Shown piece after piece: positions 18,302 to 26,422 of a DNA stretch of 64,000 nucleotides (its first letter is position 1; every line of letters starts with the position of its first letter). Source of the stretch: an uncultured Eubacteriales bacterium (GTDB lineage Bacteria > Bacillota > Clostridia > Peptostreptococcales > Anaerovoracaceae); NCBI GenBank assembly GCA_949285555.1, contig CASDYG010000001.1:62001-126000 (forward strand), read 5' to 3'. The notes under the pieces were generated by a model. The model searched no databases and was not told the origin of the DNA. It was given only the letters and a program-made list of their open reading frames with translations. Position numbers and translations under genes: made by a program.

Positions 18302-19414
18302 ATGGCTAAAGGCAATGAAAAGAAGCTTAGACCTATAGAGGTACCTAAGGATAATGAGGATAAGAAAAAGGCATTACAGGCAGCGCTAAATCAGATTCAA
18401 AAGGACTTTGGAAAGGGTGTAATTATGAGGATGGGAGACATGCCTACTCAGGAAATTGCTTCTATACCTACAGGGTCTGTTGGATTAGATGTTGCTACAG
18501 GTATTGGAGGAGTGCCACGTGGAAGAGTAGTTGAAATATATGGTCCAGAATCATCAGGAAAAACTACTCTAACATTGCATATAATAGCTGAAGCTCAGAA
18601 GGCTGGAGGCACTGCTGCATTTATTGATGCTGAGCATGCTCTTGATATAAACTACGCTAAGATTATAGGTGTAGATGTGGATAACCTGCTTATTTCACAG
18701 CCGGATACTGGAGATCAGGCACTTGAAATATGTGACATGCTAACCAGAAGTGGTGCTGTGGATGTTATAGTAATTGACTCTGTAGCTGCTTTAGTACCAA
18801 AGGCAGAAATTTTAGGTGAGATGAGTGAAGCACAGGTGGGTATGCATGCAAGACTTATGTCTAAAGGACTTAGAAAGCTTACCGGTGTTATCAATAAGAC
18901 CAATACCTGCGTTATATTTATTAATCAGCTAAGAGAAAAAATAGGTACAATGTATGGCAATCCTGAGACTACTACAGGAGGAAGGGCATTAAAATTCTAT
19001 GCTTCCATGCGTATGGAAGTAAGGAAGGTTGAAGTCATTAAGCAGGGCGAAAATGGAGTTGGAAATAGAACCAGAGTAAAGATTATTAAAAATAAAATGG
19101 CACCTCCATTTAAAGAAGCTATGTTTGACATCATGTTTGGCGAAGGAATTTCAAAAGCTGGTGATATACTAGAGCTTGCCACAGAGCTTGATATTATTGA
19201 TAAGGCAGGATCATGGTATAATTATGAGGGAGAAAAACTTGGTCAAGGAAGAGAAAATGCTAAGGATTATATTAAAACACATCCAGAGATAATGGCAGAG
19301 ATAGAAGAAAAAATCAAGAATCATATGAACTCTAACTCAAATGACTCTGGTCATTCAGCTTCACATGATGACCTTGAGGTAGATGAAGATGGAGTAGTGA
19401 TAGAGGATTTATAG
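18302..19414 (+). CDS. recA: Recombinase RecA
   Basis: RecA forms ATP-dependent filaments on single-stranded DNA for strand exchange and triggers LexA self-cleavage. The 370-residue product has a charged N-terminal extension of about 20 residues before the usual [18 protein letters not shown] start, Walker [10 protein letters not shown] near residue 80, the [10 protein letters not shown] strand, and the L2-adjacent INQLREKIG and TTGGRALKF segments. The C-terminus is acidic. AGGAG precedes the ATG. recX, the usual inhibitor gene, does not follow; rplU does. Confidence 0.97.
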   Translation: MAKGNEKKLRPIEVPKDNEDKKKALQAALNQIQKDFGKGVIMRMGDMPTQEIASIPTGSVGLDVATGIGGVPRGRVVEIYGPESSGKTTLTLHIIAEAQKAGGTAAFIDAEHALDINYAKIIGVDVDNLLISQPDTGDQALEICDMLTRSGAVDVIVIDSVAALVPKAEILGEMSEAQVGMHARLMSKGLRKLTGVINKTNTCVIFINQLREKIGTMYGNPETTTGGRALKFYASMRMEVRKVEVIKQGENGVGNRTRVKIIKNKMAPPFKEAMFDIMFGEGISKAGDILELATELDIIDKAGSWYNYEGEKLGQGRENAKDYIKTHPEIMAEIEEKIKNHMNSNSNDSGHSASHDDLEVDEDGVVIEDL

Positions 19415-19431
19415 TATTCCAAAAGAATTTC

Positions 19432-19460
19432 TTGACTTGTAAGCATGAATATGATATACT
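19432..19460 (+). promoter_or_regulatory. Promoter of the rplU-rpmA operon
   Basis: TTGACT at 19432-19437, a 17-base spacer and TATACT at 19455-19460, directly upstream of the L21 leader. Confidence 0.8.
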
Positions 19461-19466
19461 TGCAAA

Positions 19467-19522
19467 GTTAGCCGCACGTCTATGGTTTAAGTATATCACC
19501 TAAGACGGCGAGACTGGTATGA
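19467..19522 (+). ncRNA. Ribosomal protein L21 leader (probable)
   Basis: The segment between the predicted start site and the rplU ribosome binding site contains GCCGCAC...GTCT pairing with AGAC/CGGC downstream (AAGACGGCGAGAC). Position and the CCGCAC element resemble the L21 leader known upstream of Firmicutes rplU, thought to mediate autoregulation by L21. The match was made by eye; an Rfam covariance model was not run. Confidence 0.6.
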
Positions 19523-19532
19523 GGAGGAAAAA

Positions 19533-20006
19533 ATGTACGCAATTATTGAAACTGGTGGAAAACAGTATAAGGTACAGCAGGGTGATATCATCCAAATTGA
19601 GAGACTTTCTTTAGAAGAAGGTGCTCAGGTAGTATTTGATAAAGTGCTGATGATGGGAGATGGCGCAGATGTTACATGTGGAAGCCCATTCATTGATGGA
19701 GCTACTGTTTCTGGAAAGCTTTTAGAAAATGGTAAGGCAAAGAAGGTTATTATTTTCAAATATAAGGCAAAGAAGGATTACAGAAAGAAGCAGGGTCATA
19801 GACAACCGTATTCATTAGTAGAAATTACTGCTGTAGGTGGTAAGAGTGCAGCTCCTAAGAAGGCTGAGGAAAAGACTGAGGTTAAGAAGCCTTCTGCTTC
19901 AATGAAGAAGGATGAGCTGATTGCTTTTGCTAAGGAGCACAATATTCAAATAGATGAAAAAGCTACTAAGGCTGTTATCTTAGAAGCAATAGAAGCAAAT
20001 TTATAA
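19533..20006 (+). CDS. rplU: Ribosomal protein L21 with C-terminal SAP/HeH-like extension
   Basis: Residues 1-102 form a normal L21 ([17 protein letters not shown] at the start, [14 protein letters not shown] at the end of the core), a 23S rRNA-binding protein of the 50S subunit. The product then continues for about 55 residues: an Ala/Lys/Glu linker (103-123) and a compact segment from 124 ([19 protein letters not shown]) that looks like the helix-extended loop-helix of SAP/HeH/LEM nucleic-acid binding domains. Typical bacterial L21 has about 100-105 residues. rpmA follows after 18 bases with no prp (ysxB) gene between. Confidence 0.94.
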   Translation: MYAIIETGGKQYKVQQGDIIQIERLSLEEGAQVVFDKVLMMGDGADVTCGSPFIDGATVSGKLLENGKAKKVIIFKYKAKKDYRKKQGHRQPYSLVEITAVGGKSAAPKKAEEKTEVKKPSASMKKDELIAFAKEHNIQIDEKATKAVILEAIEANL

Positions 20007-20024
20007 AGGAGGAGGTGTCCGCAA

Positions 20025-20285
20025 ATGGCTAGTAAAAAAGGTGTAGGTAGTTCCAAAAACGGTCGTGATTCCCATTCCAAAAGATTAGGAGTTAAGGCTG
20101 GAGATGGGCAGTTTGTAAGTGCTGGAAGCATTTTGGTTAGACAGAGAGGCACAAAATTGCACCCTGGTAATAACGTTGGCATAGGTGGAGATGACACACT
20201 TTTCTCCATGGTTGATGGAAACGTTAAGTTTGAAAGAAAAGATAAGACCAGGAAACAGGTCAGCGTTTATCCAAAGGAAGCATAG
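20025..20285 (+). CDS. rpmA: Ribosomal protein L27, without N-terminal extension
   Basis: The 86-residue product begins [16 protein letters not shown], the mature form of L27, whose N-terminus reaches the peptidyl-transferase centre. Most Firmicutes L27 proteins start about nine residues earlier with a hydrophobic stretch that protease Prp removes before SKKG or HKKG. Here no such extension is possible: in frame upstream of the ATG are six codons that are not starts, then the rplU stop. GGAGGAGG precedes the ATG. A terminator follows. Confidence 0.97.
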   Translation: MASKKGVGSSKNGRDSHSKRLGVKAGDGQFVSAGSILVRQRGTKLHPGNNVGIGGDDTLFSMVDGNVKFERKDKTRKQVSVYPKEA

Positions 20286-20287
20286 TT

Positions 20288-20310
20288 AAGAGCCCATTGG
20301 GCTCTTTTAT
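20288..20310 (+). terminator. Intrinsic terminator after rpmA
   Basis: AAGAGCCC, loop ATT and GGGCTCTT form a perfect 8-bp stem followed by a T-rich tail. Confidence 0.85.
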
Positions 20311-20326
20311 TTTATTAAGGTGATAT

Positions 20327-21607
20327 ATGTTTGTAGATAGAGCAAAAATTTGGGTGAAATCCGGTAAGGGAGGAGATGGAGCTGTTTCCTTTAGAAGAGA
20401 ACCTTATGTACCTGAAGGAGGACCTGATGGTGGCGATGGGGGAAATGGTGGAAGCATTATTTTTCGTGCAGATAGAAATCTAAGAACCCTAATGGATTTT
20501 CGTTATAAAAGAAAGTATGAAGCTGAGGCCGGTCAAAATGGTATGAAACGAAAAAAATTCGGTAAAAAAGGACAAGATCTAATCATTAGGGTTCCAGAGG
20601 GTACTGTAGTATTAGATGAAAATACCGGTCTTGCGATGGGAGATTTAAAGAAGGATGGAGATGAGCTTATGGTCGCCAAAGGTGGGAAGGGCGGCAAGGG
20701 TAATGTTCACTTCAAAAACTCGATAAGACAGGCTCCTAACTTTGCCGAAGCCGGTGGTTTTGCTCAAGAAAGAAATATAATTTTAGAATTAAAATCAATT
20801 GCAGATGTAGGCCTTGTGGGATTTCCCAATGTGGGAAAATCAAGCCTTTTAGCTGCTACAACTAAAGCAAACCCCAAAATCGAAAACTACCATTTCACTA
20901 CCATTGATCCTAATTTAGGAGTGGTAGAGCTTTTTGATAAATCATTTGTTATGGCTGATATTGCAGGTATTATAGAGGGTGCCCATAAGGGTATAGGACT
21001 AGGCTTTAGATTTTTAAAGCATATTGAGCGTACTAAGGTTCTTATTCATGTTATTGATGTATCTGGTACCGAGGGCAGAGATCCTATAGAAGATTTCATA
21101 AAAATAAATGATGAGTTAAAGCAGTATGGACATGGAGTAGCTAAAAAACATCAGATAGTTTGTGCAAACAAAATTGACTTATTAGGAGAGGATAATGATA
21201 ATCTTCAAAGGCTTAAAGCATTCCTTGAGTCAAGAGATATAAAGCTGTTTCCAGTATCTGCTGCCACTGGAGAAGGGATAAAACCTCTACTTCAGGAAGC
21301 ACTATATCAGTTAGAGCATCTACCTGAAATTGAAGATGAACTTGAATATTTTAATTTTGAAGAAGAAGCATTATATCCTGAATATAGGGTAGTTGAGGCA
21401 TTTAAGGATGGAGATGAATATTGTCTGCAAGGAAAACAGCTTCGAAAAATATTTAATTCTACTAACTTTAATGACATGGGTTCTCTAAGATACCTGTATA
21501 AATACATTGAACAAAGTGGTGCTATGGATAAACTAATAGAACTAGGCTTAAAGGAAGGAGATACCATTAAACTCTTTGACTATGAATTTGAATATTACGA
21601 AGATTGA
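20327..21607 (+). CDS. obgE: GTPase Obg/CgtA
   Basis: Obg is an essential ribosome-assembly and stress GTPase. The 426-residue product shows the three Obg features: the glycine-rich N-terminal fold (VKSGKGGDGAVSFRREP, GGPDGGDGGNGG), the GTPase domain with GFPNVGKSSLL near residue 167, the DIAGIIEGAH switch and NKID motifs, and a C-terminal OCT domain. A short AAGGTGAT site precedes the ATG. It is next to rplU-rpmA as in most bacteria, and its end overlaps the next gene. Confidence 0.96.
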   Translation: MFVDRAKIWVKSGKGGDGAVSFRREPYVPEGGPDGGDGGNGGSIIFRADRNLRTLMDFRYKRKYEAEAGQNGMKRKKFGKKGQDLIIRVPEGTVVLDENTGLAMGDLKKDGDELMVAKGGKGGKGNVHFKNSIRQAPNFAEAGGFAQERNIILELKSIADVGLVGFPNVGKSSLLAATTKANPKIENYHFTTIDPNLGVVELFDKSFVMADIAGIIEGAHKGIGLGFRFLKHIERTKVLIHVIDVSGTEGRDPIEDFIKINDELKQYGHGVAKKHQIVCANKIDLLGEDNDNLQRLKAFLESRDIKLFPVSAATGEGIKPLLQEALYQLEHLPEIEDELEYFNFEEEALYPEYRVVEAFKDGDEYCLQGKQLRKIFNSTNFNDMGSLRYLYKYIEQSGAMDKLIELGLKEGDTIKLFDYEFEYYED

Positions 21608-23471
21608 TGAATCTACTTTGCAGGAACTTTTAGAACACGTAGAAAAGCCTGGTAGATACATAGGTGGAGAATTAAATTCGGTAACTAAAGAAGATAATTT
21701 TAATGGATTGCGTTTTGCCTTTGGCTTTCCGGATTTATATGAAATAGGAATGTCATATTTGGGTATGCAAATTCTTTACAACATTGTAAATGAACATAAA
21801 GAGCTTTCGTGTGAAAGATTTTTTGCACCTTATATGGATATGGAGGAGCTACTTAGAAATAGGCAGTTACCTCTATTTACCCTGGAGACAAAAAGTTCTA
21901 TTTCAACTTTTGATGTTGTCGGATTCACATTGCAGTACGAAATGTCCTATACTAATATATTAAATATGCTTGACTTAGGTGGCATTTCGCTATATTCAAA
22001 GGATAGGACAGAAGAAGAACCTATTATAATTGCAGGTGGACCTTGTGCCTACAATCCACAGCCACTAGCAGACTTTATAGATGCATTCCTTATTGGAGAT
22101 GGTGAAGAAGTACTGCCACAGGTTCTTGGATTAATACATAAATTAAAAAAAGAAGGGAAAAATAGGCTTGATATACTCAGAACTCTTTCTACTTCCTCAT
22201 TAGGAGTATATGTCCCAATCTTTTATTGTGAAGAATATGATGAGCTTGGAAATCTAATAGCGCATAAAAGTGAAGAAAATATTCCAAATCCAGTCATGAG
22301 AACCATAATTTCTGATATAGAGCATATTGAATTTCCAACAAAGCCTATAATCCCATTTATTGAAACAGTACACGATAGAGCAGTGGTAGAAACATTCAGA
22401 GGCTGCACCAGAGGATGTCGATTTTGTCAGGCAGGCATCATTTACAGGCCAATTCGTGAGAGGAGCAAGGAAAGAGTGGGACAGCTGGCATGTGAGCAGC
22501 TAATGAGTACTGGATTTGAAGAGCTTTCTCTACTATCTCTATCCACAAGTGATCACTCACAATTTGAACCTATGGCACTGGAACTTATGGAGAAATGTAA
22601 GGAGAGCAATGTTTCTCTTTCACTTCCTTCACTTAGACTGGATAATTTTTCATTCAATGTATTAGAAGAGATACAGGGATATAAAAAATCTGGTTTAACC
22701 TTTGCTCCTGAGGCAGGTACACAGCGTCTAAGAGATGTTATAAATAAGAATATAACTGAAAATGATATTTTTTCAGCTGTTGAACAGGCAATACAGCTTG
22801 GATGGCGAAAGGTAAAGCTTTATTTCATGATAGGTCTTCCAACGGAAACCTATGAGGATTTAGATGGTATAGCAAAGCTAGCACAGGAAATAATGCAAAT
22901 TTACAGAAATTCAGGTAAGAAAAGTGGATTTAATGTAGTTGTGAGTGTTTCCAATTTTGTTCCAAAGGCCTTTACACCATTTCAGTGGGTGGGACAAAAT
23001 ACGAAGGAAGAATTTGCAAAAAAACATGAATATTTGTTAGAGAAGCTTAAAATACGTGGTGTTACTTTTAATTATCACGATGATTATACCAGCGTGCTTG
23101 AGGCCATCTTTGCAAGAGGAGATAGGAGATGTGTTAAGCTGCTTCATTTAGCATGGAAGAATAAATGTCGCTTTGATGGATGGAGTGAATTTTTGAATAC
23201 TGATGGATGGGATAAAGCTATAGCAGAATTTAACAGTTATCTAAAAGATAACTGGAATATAGATGTAACATATTTTAATGAACGCAGCAGAGCAGAGACT
23301 GAACTTCTTCCATGGGACATAATCAATAGTGGTGTAACTAAAGCTTTTTTATTAAAAGAATTGCATAAAGCCATTGATAGTGTTACTACAAAAGATTGCC
23401 GTGACGGTTGTGAGGGCTGTGGTATAAATCGTTTTGTACAGTGCAAATGGTCAAAAGGAGGCAGAGGATGA
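21582..23471 (+). CDS. TIGR03960-type radical SAM protein
   Basis: This is the large radical-SAM protein conserved beside the TIGR03936 (DUF2344) protein in Clostridia. The roughly 629-residue product opens with EKPGRYIGGELNSV, has a B12-binding-like N-terminal region (GFPDLYEIGMSYLGMQILY), the SAM cluster motif CTRGCRFC near residue 273, and a C-terminal cysteine group CRDGCEGCGINRFVQC that may bind a second cluster or zinc. The substrate is not established. The ATG at 21582 is chosen over a TTG at 21576, and it overlaps obgE by 26 bases. The next gene overlaps by ATGA. Confidence 0.88.
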   Translation: MNLNITKIDESTLQELLEHVEKPGRYIGGELNSVTKEDNFNGLRFAFGFPDLYEIGMSYLGMQILYNIVNEHKELSCERFFAPYMDMEELLRNRQLPLFTLETKSSISTFDVVGFTLQYEMSYTNILNMLDLGGISLYSKDRTEEEPIIIAGGPCAYNPQPLADFIDAFLIGDGEEVLPQVLGLIHKLKKEGKNRLDILRTLSTSSLGVYVPIFYCEEYDELGNLIAHKSEENIPNPVMRTIISDIEHIEFPTKPIIPFIETVHDRAVVETFRGCTRGCRFCQAGIIYRPIRERSKERVGQLACEQLMSTGFEELSLLSLSTSDHSQFEPMALELMEKCKESNVSLSLPSLRLDNFSFNVLEEIQGYKKSGLTFAPEAGTQRLRDVINKNITENDIFSAVEQAIQLGWRKVKLYFMIGLPTETYEDLDGIAKLAQEIMQIYRNSGKKSGFNVVVSVSNFVPKAFTPFQWVGQNTKEEFAKKHEYLLEKLKIRGVTFNYHDDYTSVLEAIFARGDRRCVKLLHLAWKNKCRFDGWSEFLNTDGWDKAIAEFNSYLKDNWNIDVTYFNERSRAETELLPWDIINSGVTKAFLLKELHKAIDSVTTKDCRDGCEGCGINRFVQCKWSKGGRG

Positions 23472-24121
23472 AGGTGTTGGTAACCTTTAAGAAGTTAGGT
23501 AATATTAGATTTATCTCTCATCTTGACTTACAGAGACTAATGCGCAGGGCAATTAAGCGTGGAGGTCTTAAGATAAAATATTCTCAAGGTTTTAATCCTC
23601 ATGCAAAGCTTGGAATGGCACTACCACTTGGACTTGGATACGAGTCTGAGGCAGAGCTTATGGAGATAGAATTTGACGATGAGTACTCATTAAAGTATAT
23701 ATATGATGCTTTAAATTCTAATACTCCTGAGGGAGTAGAAGTCACACAGGTGGATCTTTTTCCTGAAAATATAAAGAATATTGCATCTCAAGTTAAATCC
23801 TGTGAATATGAGATCCAAATGAAGGTAGAAGAAGATTATGAGCTGCCTTCTATACAAATTGATGAATTTCTTAAGCAGAAGGAAATCATCATAGAAAAAT
23901 GGAATAAGAAAAAAAGAAAATATGAAAACAGGGATATAAAGGACAAAATTATTAGTTTGAAGTGCAGAATACAAGATGGCTATTTGTTTGAGTTGCATTG
24001 CAAAAGTGGCAGCAGCGGAGGTCTAAGTCCAGAGCAGCTTATGAAATCCCTGTGTACTTTTTTTCATATTGATATGGAAAAGATACATTTAAAGTTTAAA
24101 AGACGACATTTAAATACTTAA
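23468..24121 (+). CDS. TIGR03936-type radical SAM-linked protein (DUF2344)
   Basis: The 217-residue product begins MKVLVTFKKLGNIRFISHLDLQRLMRRA and continues SQGFNPHAKLGMALPLGLG, characteristic of the DUF2344 family that accompanies the TIGR03960 radical-SAM protein as a separate gene or a fusion. The ATG at 23468 is preceded by AAAGGAGG and shares four bases with the upstream stop, so the two are translationally coupled and probably act together. Ribonuclease G (rng), which often follows this pair in Clostridia, is absent. Function unknown. Confidence 0.88.
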   Translation: MKVLVTFKKLGNIRFISHLDLQRLMRRAIKRGGLKIKYSQGFNPHAKLGMALPLGLGYESEAELMEIEFDDEYSLKYIYDALNSNTPEGVEVTQVDLFPENIKNIASQVKSCEYEIQMKVEEDYELPSIQIDEFLKQKEIIIEKWNKKKRKYENRDIKDKIISLKCRIQDGYLFELHCKSGSSGGLSPEQLMKSLCTFFHIDMEKIHLKFKRRHLNT

Positions 24122-24191
24122 TTCTGCAAATTGTATATTTCTTTCTTTAAAAATAGACTTAATTTGATTAATCTAGTTTTAGGAGGAAATT

Positions 24192-24812
24192 ATGAATAAG
24201 ATAAATACAATTGTAGGAAAGATTAGAGAAAATCAAAAAATTGTTAAATTTGGTTTAATAGTCATTGCTATTCTTTTAGCATTGGCTATTTTTTTTATCA
24301 ACCACAAGGACAACAATGTAGTAGTGGCAGAAAAATCCAGGCAGGTACATGAAAAAGAAATGAAGGAAATGAGCGATGAGGAGCTTATGCAGGGTAATAA
24401 TACAACTATATTTGTAGATGTACAAGGAAAGGTGAATAAACCAGGAGTATATGAGCTTAAACAAGGCTCAAGAGTATATAATGCCATTGAAAAGGCAGGA
24501 GGAATAACTGAAGGCTCAAATGTATCAAATGTAAATCAAGCACAGCTTCTTGTAGATGGTCAGCAAATATTTATTGGCGAAGGAACTGATAATAATAGCG
24601 CTTTATCTGACTATGGGACAAAGCTTATAAATCTTAATAATGCTTCAGCTGAGGAACTTCAGAAAGTAAATGGTGTAGGCCCTGTAATGGCTAATAAAAT
24701 TATAAAATTTCGAGAGGCTAATGGGGGTTTTAAAAGTATAGATGATTTATATAATGTTTCAGGTATAGGTGAAAAAACCTTTGATAATATAAAGAGTAGT
24801 TTTACAATATAA
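24192..24812 (+). CDS. comEA: ComEA-type DNA-binding competence protein
   Basis: ComEA binds incoming double-stranded DNA at the outer face of the membrane during natural transformation. The 206-residue product has one membrane helix at about residues 20-37, an SLBB domain at about 70-130 (FVDVQGKVNKPGVYEL) and a tandem helix-hairpin-helix domain at 143-206 (LINLNNASAEELQKVNGVG, DDLYNVSGIGEKTF). The layout and length match Firmicutes ComEA. AGGAGG precedes the ATG. comEC and other uptake genes are not in the window, so competence cannot be concluded from this gene alone. Confidence 0.9.
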   Translation: MNKINTIVGKIRENQKIVKFGLIVIAILLALAIFFINHKDNNVVVAEKSRQVHEKEMKEMSDEELMQGNNTTIFVDVQGKVNKPGVYELKQGSRVYNAIEKAGGITEGSNVSNVNQAQLLVDGQQIFIGEGTDNNSALSDYGTKLINLNNASAEELQKVNGVGPVMANKIIKFREANGGFKSIDDLYNVSGIGEKTFDNIKSSFTI

Positions 24813-24834
24813 ATATATGTGGGAGAAAGTTGAC

Positions 24835-25803
24835 ATGAGTAAAAATTGTACAATAGGTCTTATTACAGCAGACGATAAATTAGTAGAGCTTGTGAGAGAT
24901 GCGGTTAGAAATGAAGAAAACATGGCTGTAGCATTTTGTATCTCATCAATTGCTACATTACACGATGAGCTTCGTGCGTTCAGACCTTCAATAATTATAA
25001 TGGACTGCATGTTCCCCGGAGGTGGATCTGTGGAATTGCTTAGATGTTATGATGAATTTATTTCCATTCATAATCTATATGCTAAGATTCCACTTATTTT
25101 TATAGGAGATAGTGTAAGTGATATTAGAAATACAACCAGCGGAAGAATGAATCCGTACTTTCTTGTAAATCCCATAAATAGAGCTGAAATTATATCCATT
25201 ATAGACATGGTTATTAAACATCTTAATGAACAGGAAAAAATGATGCTCAGAGGCCAGAAAGATGACACATTTGATGGTAGAAGAATGTGGAGTGAAACTT
25301 ATAATGTTTTGGAAGCACAATCTCCAAAACGTAGTGCCGATACAATACTACATGATATTCTTGTTAAAGAGGGGATATGTGAAAATCATTCAGGCTTTTA
25401 TTATTTAAAAACAGCCATACTTCTTACTATGCATCACGAAGAAAGATTGCTTGGCCTTACAAAAGGATTGCTGCGTGAAATAGGAGATCTCTATGGTAAG
25501 GAAGCCCATTTGATAGATGGTGCTATTAGAAAGGCTATAAAATTCGCATGGGATAAGCAGTTTGATGTAGATCATACAAAATTTTACATGGGTAAAGATA
25601 CTACCTCTGCAAGCTTGTTTAGTGATGGAACAGAATTAGAGGGAATCACTACCGGTGGGATGGTATCCAAAGAATATGCACTATTAGATATGGGCATAGA
25701 AAATATTAAGCCTATTATTGCTAATATGGAAAGACCTCCTAAAAATAAAGAATTCATTCGTATTATGGCTAAAAGAATGGAAAAGCTATCTGTTCTTCAT
25801 TAG
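24835..25803 (+). CDS. Divergent Spo0A-like response regulator
   Basis: The 322-residue product has an N-terminal receiver-like domain (1-125) with acidic pair D13/D14 and candidate phosphoacceptor D57 (IIIMDCMFPGG); the usual lysine of the FLxKP loop is replaced (FLVNP). The C-terminal part aligns by eye with the Spo0A effector domain: GFYYLKTAI at 187-195, GLTKGLLREIGDLYGKE, then AIRKAIKFAW at 230-239, and PKNKEFIRIMAKRMEKL at 302-318. Arginines of the Spo0A recognition helix (SRVER) are replaced by LIDG, and about 40 extra residues precede the last helices. GGGAG lies nine bases before the ATG at 24835. It is probably not a classical sporulation regulator. Confidence 0.7.
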   Translation: MSKNCTIGLITADDKLVELVRDAVRNEENMAVAFCISSIATLHDELRAFRPSIIIMDCMFPGGGSVELLRCYDEFISIHNLYAKIPLIFIGDSVSDIRNTTSGRMNPYFLVNPINRAEIISIIDMVIKHLNEQEKMMLRGQKDDTFDGRRMWSETYNVLEAQSPKRSADTILHDILVKEGICENHSGFYYLKTAILLTMHHEERLLGLTKGLLREIGDLYGKEAHLIDGAIRKAIKFAWDKQFDVDHTKFYMGKDTTSASLFSDGTELEGITTGGMVSKEYALLDMGIENIKPIIANMERPPKNKEFIRIMAKRMEKLSVLH

Positions 25804-26137
25804 CGTAAATATCTAACAAAAACTGACTTAGCCTTTGGGATATTTTCAGCTTTTTAATAGATTATAAAATTCAAGATGAAATATTTAGGCTATTTGCCAT
25901 AGCAAATGTAGTGACTCTTTAAATATGTAAAAGTCCAAAGAGTTAAATTCATGAACAGTAATAAGATGAAAAGCTACGGAATGATAGTTCCGTAGTTTTT
26001 TAGTGGAATTTGCATTCTGCTTGCTTGTGCATAGATTATATTACTGTTGTAATTCATATCAATTTTTATACTTTTTAGTCCTTTTGAAAAATTGAAATTA
26101 TTCATATTTCATGTAAAATATAATCTGGAGGTGCATT
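25804..26137 (+). other. Intergenic region with three hairpins, possible structured RNA
   Basis: This 334-base gap holds no convincing ORF. Reading +: a TATAAA at 25863-25868, a small hairpin ATTTGC-CATA-GCAAAT at about 25892-25907, a second ACTCTTT (25914-25920) with AAAGAGT (25937-25943), and an intrinsic terminator at 25974-26001. It may be a long 3' UTR of the Spo0A-like gene or a separate RNA of about 130 bases. No known riboswitch signature was recognised. Confidence 0.4.
25974..26001 (+). terminator. Intrinsic terminator, 170 bases after the Spo0A-like gene
   Basis: CTACGGAA, loop TGATAG and TTCCGTAG form a perfect 8-bp stem followed by TTTTTT. Confidence 0.85.
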
Positions 26138-26353
26138 TTGGGTATAGATCAAAGATTAATAGATAGAATAAATGAACTTGCAAGAAAGCAAAAGGAAACA
26201 GGTTTAAACGAGGAAGAACTACTTGAAAGAGATAGACTTCGCAGGGAATATATAAATGCATATAAAGAAAATTTAAGAGGTCAGCTTGATATAATAAGAG
26301 TAGTGGACGAAAAAGGCAATAAAATACCATTAAAGAAGAAAAATAAGTCGTAG
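26138..26353 (+). CDS. DUF896 (YnzC-like) small protein
   Basis: The 71-residue product begins with TTG at 26138 behind GGAGG and contains the DUF896 core: RINELARKQKETGLNEEEL followed by ERDRLRREYINAYKENLRGQL. It is a short two-helix soluble protein with a basic C-terminus. YnzC of B. subtilis is in this family and lies in the SOS-regulated yneA operon there; here it stands alone upstream of iscS, far from the yneA-like gene at 48.4 kb. Its molecular role is unknown. Confidence 0.88.
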   Translation: MGIDQRLIDRINELARKQKETGLNEEELLERDRLRREYINAYKENLRGQLDIIRVVDEKGNKIPLKKKNKS

Positions 26354-26379
26354 TAATGTTTAAAGCTTCGCTTATATGG

Positions 26380-26409
26380 TATGAACAATATGTAAATACA
26401 ATGTTCATA
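26380..26409 (+). promoter_or_regulatory. Inverted repeat upstream of iscS
   Basis: TATGAACA at 26380-26387 and TGTTCATA at 26402-26409 are perfect 8-base inverted arms separated by 14 bases, ending two bases before the iscS ribosome binding site. It could be an operator or an mRNA hairpin; no iscR gene is nearby. Confidence 0.45.
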
Positions 26410-26422
26410 TTAAGGAGCTATG

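Noticed and set aside
26119..26124. TATAAT before the DUF896 gene
   Set aside because: It lies directly before the ribosome binding site, so a transcript from it would start too late to include that site.
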